Assembly (NCBI RefSeq): GCF_014696925.1
Contig: NZ_JACJQY010000036.1
Span: 1 to 60,795 of the forward strand
Direction: 5' to 3'
Length of the DNA stretch: 60,795 nt
Origin: Phormidium tenue FACHB-1050
GTDB lineage: Bacteria; Cyanobacteriota; Cyanobacteriia; Pseudanabaenales; Pseudanabaenaceae
The first letter of the stretch is position 1, and the number at the start of each line of letters is the position of its first letter. This document shows, piece after piece, positions 51,548-60,694 of this stretch. The position numbers were made by a program, and so were the translations under genes. Under the pieces are notes generated by a model. The model was not told the DNA's origin. It saw only the letters and a list, made by a program, of their open reading frames with translations, and made no database searches.

Positions 51548-53452
51548 ATGTTTCGTTGGAATCTCAGTACTAAAGTTGTTGTGGCTTACTCAGGCTTAAT
51601 TGCCCTGATGGCTGGGGCACTCACTACCACTCTTTACTGGCAATTTCGGACAGCCCATCAGCAAGCAATGCACGATCGCCTATTAGATTTGCTGAGTTTA
51701 ACAGTACCGCTAATTGACAGCGACTATCATTCACTCACCTTAAGCTCCAAGGATACGGATAAGCCCTACTATACAATTAATCTCAAACGAATCCAAACAG
51801 TTCAAGCTACTACTAAAGGGGTCGAACGCATTTATACTCTACGTCCGCAAGGTAAGGGGAAATTCAACATTGTGTTACATTACGATCCCGACTCTAAACA
51901 ATCAGTATCAGTGGGAGAAAGTCTCAAAGAATTAACGCCAATCCTCTTAAAGGAAGGTGCAACCCTATCTCAACCCAAAGTTGAGAATGATTTGTTAAAG
52001 AATGGAGATGATAAACCTGTGTTGTATGGGTATGCACCCATCAAAGATCAATTTGGTCGCTTAGAGGGAATTTTAGCGATCGAATTAGATGCCAGTTCGA
52101 TCGTTCAAGCTAAAAACCTTGGCAGAGCGATCGCCTTAGGAATTTTCCTGATCATTTTAGCCTCAACGATCATCATCGTGCGTTGGTTAGCGCAATGGCT
52201 CATTGTCAAGCGGACTCTGCGCTTAAATGAAGCTGCTAAGAAGATTGCCAATGGAGAATGGCATCAATCTTTATCAACTGAAAGTGATGATGAATTGGGA
52301 GAGTTAGCCAAGTCTTTTAATGATATGGCGCAACAACTGGAAAGCTCATTTCTCAAACTGGAAGAATATTCCCAAACCTTAGAGCAGAAAGTGGAAGAAC
52401 GCACCCAGGAACTCTCCCAGACTTTAGTGAATCTTCAAGCTACCCAAGCTGAACTGATTCAATCGGAAAAAATGGCTGCATTAGGACAGCTTACTGCGAG
52501 CGTAGCCCATGAAGTCAACACGCCTTTGGGAGTAATTCGCAGTGCCACAGGCAATATTATCGCTACTTTGAACATTTTACTGCCACAGTTGCCAATATTA
52601 ATGCAACGCCTAAATCCTATACAACAAGCTGCTTTTATCGCTTTGGTAAATACTTCACTTCAGCAACAGCAGTCTCTCTCAACCAAAGAAGAACGACAAC
52701 TGCGACGAAGATTGCAAACAGAACTGGATGCTTTGGGGCTGGTTGAGTCCCAAGAGATCGCCATTCAACTTACCCTCCTGCGGATAGAAACATCTCTAGA
52801 AGCCTATCAGCCCCTTCTGGAAGCGCCTGATTGCGATGAAATTTTACAGGTAGCTTATAGGCTGGTACAACAAAGCCAGAATGCCATTAGCATTCAACAG
52901 GAAGTCGATCGCGCCGCAAAGATAGTTTTTGCACTCAAAACCTACAGCCATCGCAGCAGTGAAGCTGGGGAGAAAAGCCTGATCCAAATTAGCGATGGCA
53001 TCGAAATTGCCTTAACCCTATATCAAAATCGTCTGAAGCAAGGAATAGAGGTAATTCGTAAATATGAGCCAGTACCAGATCTTCTCTGTGACCCAGATGC
53101 ACTTACACAGGTGTGGGTTAATTTAATCGACAATGCTATTTATGCGATCGATAAAACGGGTACTTTAGAAATAGCGATCGCAACCCAAGCAGGGCAAATA
53201 GTGGTTGAAATTACTAATTCAGGTGCGGCTATTCCTGATGAAGTAATGCCGCGACTATTTGAGCCATTTTTTACAACCAAGCCCAGAGGTGAAGGCAGTG
53301 GACTGGGCTTAGATATTGTGCGCCAAATTGTGCAGAAACATGATGGTAATATTCATGCCAGAAATCATTGCGGAGGGGTCGCGTTTTTGGTTATTATTCC
53401 TTTACCTGAAAGCACAAACCAGCGATTAGAAATTAGTTCCACTCAAGATTGA
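51548..53452 (+). CDS. Membrane histidine kinase, second pair member
   Basis: 634 aa from ATG 51548 (AGGGAGA seven bases before it). TM1 (about 10-31), an outer domain of about 155 residues (RLLDLLSLTVPLIDSDYHSLTL..., VERIYTLRPQGKGKFNIVLHY, YAPIKDQFGRLEGILAIELDAS), TM2 (about 191-214), HAMP (215-268), coiled coil, DHp with His321 (ASVAHEVNTPLGVIR), and HATPase (about 510-625, GEGSGLGLDIVRQIV). The C-terminal 350 residues are near-identical to the kinase at 47521, with the same long insertion. Probably senses through the lipoprotein encoded just upstream. Confidence 0.92.
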   Translation: MFRWNLSTKVVVAYSGLIALMAGALTTTLYWQFRTAHQQAMHDRLLDLLSLTVPLIDSDYHSLTLSSKDTDKPYYTINLKRIQTVQATTKGVERIYTLRPQGKGKFNIVLHYDPDSKQSVSVGESLKELTPILLKEGATLSQPKVENDLLKNGDDKPVLYGYAPIKDQFGRLEGILAIELDASSIVQAKNLGRAIALGIFLIILASTIIIVRWLAQWLIVKRTLRLNEAAKKIANGEWHQSLSTESDDELGELAKSFNDMAQQLESSFLKLEEYSQTLEQKVEERTQELSQTLVNLQATQAELIQSEKMAALGQLTASVAHEVNTPLGVIRSATGNIIATLNILLPQLPILMQRLNPIQQAAFIALVNTSLQQQQSLSTKEERQLRRRLQTELDALGLVESQEIAIQLTLLRIETSLEAYQPLLEAPDCDEILQVAYRLVQQSQNAISIQQEVDRAAKIVFALKTYSHRSSEAGEKSLIQISDGIEIALTLYQNRLKQGIEVIRKYEPVPDLLCDPDALTQVWVNLIDNAIYAIDKTGTLEIAIATQAGQIVVEITNSGAAIPDEVMPRLFEPFFTTKPRGEGSGLGLDIVRQIVQKHDGNIHARNHCGGVAFLVIIPLPESTNQRLEISSTQD

Positions 53453-53487
53453 GAAGCCATTTAAGACTTGTACAGATCCGCCCACAG

Positions 53488-53537
53488 CCCCCCTTAAAAA
53501 GGGGGGAGAATCAAATTCCTCCCCCTTTTTAAGGGGG
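53488..53537. repeat. G/C-run palindrome
   Basis: CCCCCTTAAAAAGGGGG and CCCCCTTTTTAAGGGGG, with GAGAATCAAATTC between them. The two arms are themselves palindrome-like. It may end transcription from the kinase operon before the response-regulator genes; a CCCCC...GGGGG sequence of related type is near 2930. Confidence 0.65.
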
Positions 53538-53680
53538 ATTGAGGGGGATCTCTTAGAGTTTTTGACCGCAGGAAGTAATTCTTAAATAGTTTCTAAGGAG
53601 TAATTCTTAAATGATTTCTTAAATTAAATAACTACTGCATTTAAAATTATCTATTTTATCAACTCCGACTTTAGAAACAT

Positions 53681-54967
53681 ATGATGAATAAACTGACTAT
53701 TCTTTGTGTTGACGATGAACGTAATATTCTGCTGATGCTGAGAAACCAGTTAATGCATTTTTTCTCAGATTGCAAGATTGAAATCGCAGAAAGTGGAGAT
53801 GAAGCGTTAGAAGTTATTGAGGAAATATTATCTAATGGGGGTGACGTGGCTCTAGTAATTGCTGATCAGATTATGCCAAAGATGAAAGGAGATGAGTTTT
53901 TGATCGAACTCCATCATCGCCATCCTGAAATCCTCAAGGTAATGTTAACAGGGCAAGCCAATGTTGAAGATATTGGCAATGTCGTCAATCGAGGAAAACT
54001 CTATCGTTTTATATCTAAACCTTGGAACGAAACAGATTTGAGGCTAACAGTAGCCGAAGCTTTGCGGAGATATGAGCAAGAGAAACAACTTGTCAAACAT
54101 CAGTTAGCCCTTGAGCAAACTAATCTAGAACTAATAGAGTTAAATGCAAATCTTGAGAGAGCTTATGTAGAACTCAAGAGCATTTCTAAATTAAAAGACG
54201 AGTTTCTTGCCATGATGAGTCATGAATTACGGACACCATTTAACTCGATTTTAGGCGTGTCAGAATGTTTGCTTGAAGAAATTTATGGTCAGATCAACCC
54301 TCGTCAAAAGGAGGCGATCTCCATCATTGAAAGTAGTGGTAACCATCTTCTGAAATTGATTAATGACATTCTATATTTATCAAAACTTACAACAGATTTA
54401 GTGAAACTTGATATCGAATCTGTAGCGATCGCCGATTTATGTAATTCCAGTTTAGACTATGTAAATCAACAGGCGCTCAAAAAGCAAATTCAAATCACGC
54501 TAAACATATCCACAGACATAAAATTCTTTGAAGCCGATCCGATTCAGATCAGGCAAGTATTAATCAACTTACTTAATAATGCAATTAAATTCACCCCCAC
54601 TGGTGGCAAGGTCAGTTTGAATGTAAAGATAGACCGAGCACCAAGTAAGCTTGTATCCTCTTCTAATGCTACTAAGACATCAGATTCGTTAGAGCAGGTA
54701 GCTGATAATCAGGAAGTATTGAATGTTAACTCTTGGATTTATTTTGCAATTACTGATACTGGGCTGGGCATCGCCCCTAGCGATCACAACAGGCTATTTC
54801 AACCATTTTTACAGATTGACAGTGGGCTTAACCGTAATTATGAAGGCATAGGAATAGGGCTTGCAATAGTAAAGCAAATCGTCGAACTACATAATGGTTA
54901 TGTTGATCTAAGCAGTCAGCTTGGTCAGGGCAGTTGCTTTACTGTGAGCATACCATTGAGGTCTTGA
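53681..54967 (+). CDS. Response-regulator receiver - histidine kinase hybrid
   Basis: 428 aa, cytoplasmic. REC domain (5-125) with Asp11/Asp12, phosphoacceptor Asp62 (VIADQIMPKMKGDEF), Thr90 (MLTGQA) and Lys113 (ISKPW). Coiled coil, then HisKA with His181 (FLAMMSHELRTPFNSILG) and HATPase (about 285-425; NLLNNAIKFTPTGG, GLGIAPSDHNRLFQPF, GIGIGLAIVKQIVELHNG). This kinase core is of the common HisKA type and lacks the insertion of its neighbours. Receiving phosphate and passing it on, it may be a mid-relay element. Confidence 0.93.
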   Translation: MMNKLTILCVDDERNILLMLRNQLMHFFSDCKIEIAESGDEALEVIEEILSNGGDVALVIADQIMPKMKGDEFLIELHHRHPEILKVMLTGQANVEDIGNVVNRGKLYRFISKPWNETDLRLTVAEALRRYEQEKQLVKHQLALEQTNLELIELNANLERAYVELKSISKLKDEFLAMMSHELRTPFNSILGVSECLLEEIYGQINPRQKEAISIIESSGNHLLKLINDILYLSKLTTDLVKLDIESVAIADLCNSSLDYVNQQALKKQIQITLNISTDIKFFEADPIQIRQVLINLLNNAIKFTPTGGKVSLNVKIDRAPSKLVSSSNATKTSDSLEQVADNQEVLNVNSWIYFAITDTGLGIAPSDHNRLFQPFLQIDSGLNRNYEGIGIGLAIVKQIVELHNGYVDLSSQLGQGSCFTVSIPLRS

Positions 54968-54971
54968 GTTA

Positions 54972-55072
54972 TACCAATTCACAAAAGTGTGGCTAAACTT
55001 TTGTGAATTAAAAAACAAACCTAGTAAGGATTTTTAATTCGCAAAATGGCTACGCCATTTTGTATTTTGGTA
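54972..55072. repeat. Family B element, complete (B6)
   Basis: 101 bp, TACCAATTCACAAAAGTGTG...TTTTGGTA, with both hairpins and the 'aacctagtaaggattt' linker. Starts 5 bp after the stop of the hybrid kinase. Confidence 0.8.
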
Positions 55073-55148
55073 TTACTATCTAATTACAGTGCTGTGCAAC
55101 GAAGAAAAAACATTTTTATAAAAAGTCAAAGTCAATGAATCACTATGT

Positions 55149-55241
55149 TAGGACTTACGCAAAAAAGCCTTAAAACCCACATTTTTTCGTAGGGGCAATT
55201 CATGAATTGCCCCTACATTTCGTCCTTTTTCGTAAGTCCTA
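55149..55241. mobile_element. MITE-like family C element (C2)
   Basis: 93 bp with ends TAGGACTTACG and CGTAAGTCCTA and a central palindrome TAGGGGCAATTCATGAATTGCCCCTA. With B6 it fills the 334-bp gap before the next gene; only about 60 bp remain for a promoter. Confidence 0.75.
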
Positions 55242-55301
55242 TATGTTTTTGTGGAGACAGCAGGCTTAGATTTTCGTCAATTTTGATTTTGGAGATTAGC
55301 A

Positions 55302-58300
55302 ATGAGCAAACCAACCATCCTTTGTGTTGATGATGAACGTAATGTTCTCTTGACCCTTAGAAATCAATTAATGCAAGATTTTCCTGATTTTATGATTGAA
55401 ATTGCGGAAAGTGCAGAAGAAGCTATAGAGGTTGTAGAAGATCTTCTAAGCAATGGGATAGAGATGCCACTTGTGATCGCGGATCAGATAATGCCTAGAA
55501 TGAAAGGCGATCAGTTCTTGATTGAACTGAACGATCGCTATCCTAAAATCCTCAAAGTTATGCTCACTGGGCAAGCGAGCGCCGAAGAAGTTGGGAATGC
55601 AGTCAATCGGGGTAGTCTATATCGGTTTATGTCAAAGCCATGGAATAAACAAGATCTGCAACTAACGGTATCTGAGGCATTACGGAGTTATCAGCAAGCT
55701 CGCAAAATCGAGCAACAATACTTAGATCTCGAACAAGCCAAGTTAGAGCTAGAAGATCTAAATACCAGTTTGGAAAAGCAGGTACAAGATCGCACTCAAC
55801 AACTACAGATTAGCGAAGAACGCTATCGTATAATTTCTGAAATTAGTCCCGTAGGGATTTTTAGCAACGATGCTAAAGGAAATTGCACATATGCCAATGC
55901 CAAAACCCTCCAAATCACTGGACTTAATAGCGAAGAAAATTTAGGTGATGGCTTGGGTAAAAACTTACATCCCGACGATCGCGTCTGGATGCATGAAGCT
56001 TGGACAAACTTTGTCGAACAGTCAAATCTGGGACATAATGTCGAATATTGCATCGAACATCGATATCTCAATCCTGATGGTTCAATCAAATGGGGCTTTG
56101 TACAAGCCGTTCCTGAACGCAATCTTAATGGTGATGTCGTCGGATTTGTTGGCTCAGTCTCTGATATTAGCGATCGCAAGAAGAATGAAGAATTAATAAG
56201 GCTAAGCGAACAAAAACAACGAGCCTTGATCGAAGCTTTGCCCGATCTAGTGATGCGGGTTAGTCGAGAAGGGATATATCTTGATTTCTACTCGACTAGT
56301 ACTTTCAAAGTAATTGGAAAAGCTGGAGGCTTTGTCGGTACTCATATAAATGATACTCTCCCTCCTGAATTAGCCTCAAGACGTATGAATGCAATTCATA
56401 ATGCTTTAACAACAAAGAAAATACAAATATACGAGCAAGAGATTTTAGTGGGGGGACTCTTACAAATTGAAGAATGTCGGGTGGTAGCTTGTGGCGAGGA
56501 GGAAGTTTTGATCGTGGGTCGTGATATCAGCGATCGCAAATTTGCTGAAATAGCTTTACGAGAAAGTGAATCCCATAAAGCCGCCTTAATTCGAGCTTTG
56601 CCCGATCTAATCATGCGAATCCATAAAGATGGAACTTATCTTGAATTCCATAGTACAGATAGCTTTAAAGTCTTTGGGGAAGCAGAAGACTTTGTTGGGA
56701 AACATCTAGATAAGAATCTATCTCCTAACGTAGTAGAACAAAGAATGAAGATGATCAATGAGTCTCTGGAAACTGGGGATATTCAAATTTATGAGCAAGA
56801 GGTATTAGTAGATGGTAAAAACCAAACTGAAGAAGTGAGAATTGTTCCTTATACAGATGATGAAGTTTTACTGTTAGTTAGAGATATTAGCGATCGCAAA
56901 CAATCAGAATTAGCACTCCAAAGTTTATTGGAAGGTACGGCGGCGGTTACTGGGCAAGAATTTTTCCCAGAATTAGTTAAGCATATTGCGATCGCCCTTG
57001 ATGTTTCCCATGTCTTCATTACCAAGGTGTGTGGAGAAAATCTAGAAACTGTAGCGTGGTATGCTGACAAACAGATTCAGCCTAATCTTACCTATCCAAT
57101 TGCATATACTCCATGCGGCTCTGCTTTTCAAAATGGAATCTACACCTGCTCTTCCAGATTAAAACAGCTATTTCCTCTTGACGAGGATTTAGTAAAAATG
57201 GATGCTGATAATTATATGGGAATGGCCCTACAAAATTCAGCAGGTAAGAAGATTGGGGTGATTTGCGTATTAAATCACGAGCCTTTAGCTAATCCAAAAC
57301 GAGCCGAACTATTACTTCGTATCTTTGGAGCACGGGCTTCTGCCGAACTAGAGAGAATGCAGGTGTTTGAAGATTTACAAATATTGAATACAGAGCTAGA
57401 GCAACGTGTACGGGAACGAACACAGGAACTGACAAAAGCACGTAACTTTTTAGAAGCAATTATTGAAAATTTACCAGTAGCTCTATTCGTTAAAAATGGC
57501 AGAAAAGAAAGATTTGGTGAATTTTTGCTGTGGAATAATACCTGCGAACTCATATTCGGCTGTAGTAAAGAGCAAGCACTTGGCAAATCAGTCTATGATT
57601 TTTTCCCAAAAGAGCAATCTGATTTCTTTAATGAGAAAGATCGTTCATCATTTGCGATCGGTAAAATTGAAGATATTCCTGAAGAACCAATTGACAGTTT
57701 GACTCTAGGTCGTAGGATTCTACATACGGTTAAAGTACCAATATTTGACGAGTATGGTAATCCTGACTATTTGATCTGTATTTCTGAAGATATTAGCGAT
57801 CGCAAAGCCACGGAACTAGAACGCGATCGGCTTCTCCAAGAACTATCTCAACTCAATAAAAGTCTCGAACTTCGAGTCGAAGAACGAACTGCTGCACTTG
57901 TAAACGCCCAAGAGCGAATCATCGCCCAAGAAAAACTTGCCTCTCTCGGCACGCTCACGGCGGGTATAGCGCACGAACTGCGTAATCCCCTTAACTTTGT
58001 CATAAACTACGCACTAGGGTCAATTGAACTCAGTCAAGAATTGTTAGAAGCAATTGAACCTTTGCGTCCTTCTTTAGATTTTGAAACTTCAGATCTGGTC
58101 AAGACATTAATCGCCGATCTCCAAGAAAATGCCATGACGATTCGTACCCATAGCCAAAGAGCCGAAAATATTATCTTCAACATGATGCAACATGCTCGTA
58201 CTGATGAGGCAAAAGCAAGCCCGCGACCAACTCAAATTAATGATTTACTCGACCAATCCTTAAAGTTGGCGTATCACAGTAAAAAAATACAAAATAGTAA

Positions 58301-58730
58301 TTTTAACATCACGTTTCAGACCGACTATACCGCCGACTTGGAATTAGTTGATCTAGTCACGGGATCTATGAGCAGAGCTTTCATTAATCTCATTGATAAC
58401 GCTTATGATGCCATGCGTCACCAAAAGGATCTTCTAGATCTCTCTAAAGACACAGAAAAATATCGTCCCATACTCAGCCTTTCGACTCGCAGTCTCGGCG
58501 ATCGCGTCGAGATTAGGATTCGTGACAATGGCTGTGGAATTGCCCCTGAGATCCAAAACAAGCTCTTAGACCCTTTCTTTACAACTAAACCTCCAGGAGA
58601 GGGCACTGGGCTAGGACTTTTTCTTACTCACGATATAATCGTTAAGCAACATAAAGGTACTTTAACGATTAATCCAATTGCTAGTCAATTTACTGAAATA
58701 ATTGTTACCATACCTTACAGATATACTTAA
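55302..58730 (+). CDS. Receiver - PAS - PAS - PAS - GAF - PAS - histidine kinase
   Basis: 1142 aa, cytoplasmic. REC (4-124): Asp10/11, phosphoacceptor Asp61 (VIADQIMPRMKGD), Thr89, Lys112, close to the REC of the previous gene. Coiled coil, PAS1 (about 170-290), PAS2 (about 303-415), PAS3 (about 423-540), where PAS2 and PAS3 are tandem duplicates (ALIEALPDLVMRVSREG / ALIRALPDLIMRIHKDG), GAF (about 541-690), PAS4 (about 712-831), DHp with His891 (AGIAHELRNPLNFVINYALG) and HATPase (about 1010-1140, DPFFTTKPPGEGTGLGLFL). Several signals could be integrated. Likely a receiver for relay phosphate from the kinases before it. Confidence 0.92.
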   Translation: MSKPTILCVDDERNVLLTLRNQLMQDFPDFMIEIAESAEEAIEVVEDLLSNGIEMPLVIADQIMPRMKGDQFLIELNDRYPKILKVMLTGQASAEEVGNAVNRGSLYRFMSKPWNKQDLQLTVSEALRSYQQARKIEQQYLDLEQAKLELEDLNTSLEKQVQDRTQQLQISEERYRIISEISPVGIFSNDAKGNCTYANAKTLQITGLNSEENLGDGLGKNLHPDDRVWMHEAWTNFVEQSNLGHNVEYCIEHRYLNPDGSIKWGFVQAVPERNLNGDVVGFVGSVSDISDRKKNEELIRLSEQKQRALIEALPDLVMRVSREGIYLDFYSTSTFKVIGKAGGFVGTHINDTLPPELASRRMNAIHNALTTKKIQIYEQEILVGGLLQIEECRVVACGEEEVLIVGRDISDRKFAEIALRESESHKAALIRALPDLIMRIHKDGTYLEFHSTDSFKVFGEAEDFVGKHLDKNLSPNVVEQRMKMINESLETGDIQIYEQEVLVDGKNQTEEVRIVPYTDDEVLLLVRDISDRKQSELALQSLLEGTAAVTGQEFFPELVKHIAIALDVSHVFITKVCGENLETVAWYADKQIQPNLTYPIAYTPCGSAFQNGIYTCSSRLKQLFPLDEDLVKMDADNYMGMALQNSAGKKIGVICVLNHEPLANPKRAELLLRIFGARASAELERMQVFEDLQILNTELEQRVRERTQELTKARNFLEAIIENLPVALFVKNGRKERFGEFLLWNNTCELIFGCSKEQALGKSVYDFFPKEQSDFFNEKDRSSFAIGKIEDIPEEPIDSLTLGRRILHTVKVPIFDEYGNPDYLICISEDISDRKATELERDRLLQELSQLNKSLELRVEERTAALVNAQERIIAQEKLASLGTLTAGIAHELRNPLNFVINYALGSIELSQELLEAIEPLRPSLDFETSDLVKTLIADLQENAMTIRTHSQRAENIIFNMMQHARTDEAKASPRPTQINDLLDQSLKLAYHSKKIQNSNFNITFQTDYTADLELVDLVTGSMSRAFINLIDNAYDAMRHQKDLLDLSKDTEKYRPILSLSTRSLGDRVEIRIRDNGCGIAPEIQNKLLDPFFTTKPPGEGTGLGLFLTHDIIVKQHKGTLTINPIASQFTEIIVTIPYRYT

Positions 58731-58804
58731 AAAATAAGCACCTAATTCCAAATCAAAATAATTTATAAACTGGTATTTAAGGATACCTACGCCAAGATTC
58801 AACT

Positions 58805-60562
58805 ATGAAAGAAGGGACAAATTTAGTATTAGTCGTTGATGATGAGTTTGAAATTCAACGCCTGTTTAAGCAGATATTTAGAAAAAGAATTCGGAATGGA
58901 GAGCTAAGTTTTAAATTTGCTCAAAATGGGGTGGAAGCATTAGAGATTCTACGGGAATCCAATTCAATTGACATGATCTTGACCGATATCCAGATGCCAA
59001 AGATGGATGGATTAACCTTATTAACGAGCTTAGCAGAGTTTGAAAGCCCCCTGAAAGCTGTAGTTATTTCTGCATTTGGCGATATGAAAAATATTCGCAT
59101 CGCGATGAATCGGGGAGCCTTTGACTTTTTGATGAAGCCCATTGACTTTGAAGATTTGGAAATTACAATTAACAAAACTCTAGCATTTGTTCACGATCTG
59201 AGAGCGCAAAAACAAAAGTTACAGTCAACTCTGGATCGACTCCATAGCTTAGTTTTCTACGATCAACTGACAGACTTAAGCAATCGCTATGGACTGCTCC
59301 AAAAAATTGCTAAAAGCATTGAACTAAAACGTTCAAAAGGAATTTCCTTCGCCATATTAAAACTGGATGTAGAACGCTATCCTATCATTAAGTCTGGTTT
59401 TGGTCATACTCTTAGCGATCGCCTCTTAGTTGAAATTGCTCATCGATTGGAAAACTGGGACATTCCATCTAAGGTTGTTGCCAGATTGGAAAACAATGAA
59501 TTTGCGATACTGCTAGAGGATGTTGAGAATTTATCTGCTATTGAGAACTACATTGAACAGCTTCATCAACTCTTCAACCTTCCTGTTCAGCTTGAGGAGA
59601 TTTGCATATCATCAAAGACTCACATAGGAGTGGTCACTAGCGATTTAGAAGGTAGCCAACCAGAGGATTTTTTGAGAGCTGCCGATACAGCCTTCGACTA
59701 TGCAAGAAATGATAGGGAGGGGACGATTTTCTTTAATGATAGTATGCAACAGAAGGCTATCCATCGAGTAAACCTTGAAGTCAATTTGCAAGAAGCGATA
59801 GAAGCCAAGCAAATCTTAGTATACTATCAACCTATTTTTTCATTACAAACAGGAAAGATCAAAGGCTTTGAAGCTTTGGCTCGCTGGCTAACCCCAAATA
59901 AGAGATGGATTTCACCCCTAGAGTTTATTCCATTGGCAGAAGAAACAGGCTTAATTGTTCCATTAGGTCGTTGTCTTTTGTCAGAAGCTTGCGCTCAAAT
60001 GGGGCGATGGAAACATCAATTTCCTGACATTTGCCCTGAAAGTATTAGCGTTAATTTATCGAGTTTACAACTAACTAATTCACAGCTATTGGAAGATATT
60101 GATCGCAGTCTCCTCTCCGCAGGCTTGAATGGGGAAAGCTTGAATTTAGAGATTACTGAAAGTGTTTTAATGGAAAATGTCAAAACTGCGATCAATGTTT
60201 TAGCACAACTGCGGAAACGCTCTATTGGACTTTCAATTGATGATTTTGGTACAGGTTATTCTTCTCTTTCTTATCTCCAATCCTTACCCATCACAGCCCT
60301 AAAGATTGATCGCTCGTTTATTAAAGATATTGACACAAATTCAAATAGCTTAGAAATTACTTCGATGATTATTAACTTATCTAATCAGTTGAAGTTGAAG
60401 GTAGTTGCTGAGGGGATAGACAAAGAAGCACATACTAACGTTTTGCGATCGCTTTCCTGTGACTATGGACAGGGTTTTCTGTTTTCTCCACCAGTTGATG
60501 CAACTGCTGCGACCAATCTAATCGCTGCTCAGAGTTTTACACCAAAGCACAAAATGGCGTAG
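58805..60562 (+). CDS. Receiver - GGDEF - EAL protein (cyclic-di-GMP)
   Basis: 585 aa. REC (5-125): Asp12/13, phosphoacceptor Asp61 (ILTDIQMPKMDGL), Ser89, Lys111. The GGDEF domain (about 145-310) is degenerate: the signature is LENNEF (228-233), so it should not make cyclic-di-GMP but may bind GTP or act as a switch. The EAL domain (about 325-570) keeps EAL (356-358), NLEITESVL, DDFGTGYSSL (479-488), LKIDRSFI and AEGI (Glu536), so it should hydrolyse cyclic-di-GMP. Last gene of the cluster. Its final seven codons (TPKHKMA) and stop come from a family B repeat, implying that the original end was changed. Confidence 0.92.
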   Translation: MKEGTNLVLVVDDEFEIQRLFKQIFRKRIRNGELSFKFAQNGVEALEILRESNSIDMILTDIQMPKMDGLTLLTSLAEFESPLKAVVISAFGDMKNIRIAMNRGAFDFLMKPIDFEDLEITINKTLAFVHDLRAQKQKLQSTLDRLHSLVFYDQLTDLSNRYGLLQKIAKSIELKRSKGISFAILKLDVERYPIIKSGFGHTLSDRLLVEIAHRLENWDIPSKVVARLENNEFAILLEDVENLSAIENYIEQLHQLFNLPVQLEEICISSKTHIGVVTSDLEGSQPEDFLRAADTAFDYARNDREGTIFFNDSMQQKAIHRVNLEVNLQEAIEAKQILVYYQPIFSLQTGKIKGFEALARWLTPNKRWISPLEFIPLAEETGLIVPLGRCLLSEACAQMGRWKHQFPDICPESISVNLSSLQLTNSQLLEDIDRSLLSAGLNGESLNLEITESVLMENVKTAINVLAQLRKRSIGLSIDDFGTGYSSLSYLQSLPITALKIDRSFIKDIDTNSNSLEITSMIINLSNQLKLKVVAEGIDKEAHTNVLRSLSCDYGQGFLFSPPVDATAATNLIAAQSFTPKHKMA

Positions 60563-60579
60563 CTATTTTGTGCTTTTAT
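60540..60579. repeat. Family B fragment (B7)
   Basis: CACCAAAGCACAAAATGGC, GTA, GCTATTTTGTGCTTTTA, overlapping the 3' end and stop codon of the EAL gene. One mismatched arm position (CCATT against CTATT). Confidence 0.7.
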
Positions 60580-60694
60580 AGCTGTCGCCATCTGTATCAG
60601 AACAAATCAAAACCCAAATAGTGTGAGGCGGCGCTTCGCGCCGCCTCACACTATTTGGGTTTTATGTCCTAACAAGAATGGCGACAGCTATAAA
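60577..60694. repeat. Family A long palindrome (A9)
   Basis: Arms 60609-60634 and 60638-60663 (26 bp, perfect) around TTC. Nearly identical to A5 (18088-18207) including the outer flanks 'gctgtcgccatctgtatcag' and 'tcctaacaagaatggcgacagctata'. The last 100 bp of the window (60695-60795) hold nothing that I recognise. Confidence 0.85.
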
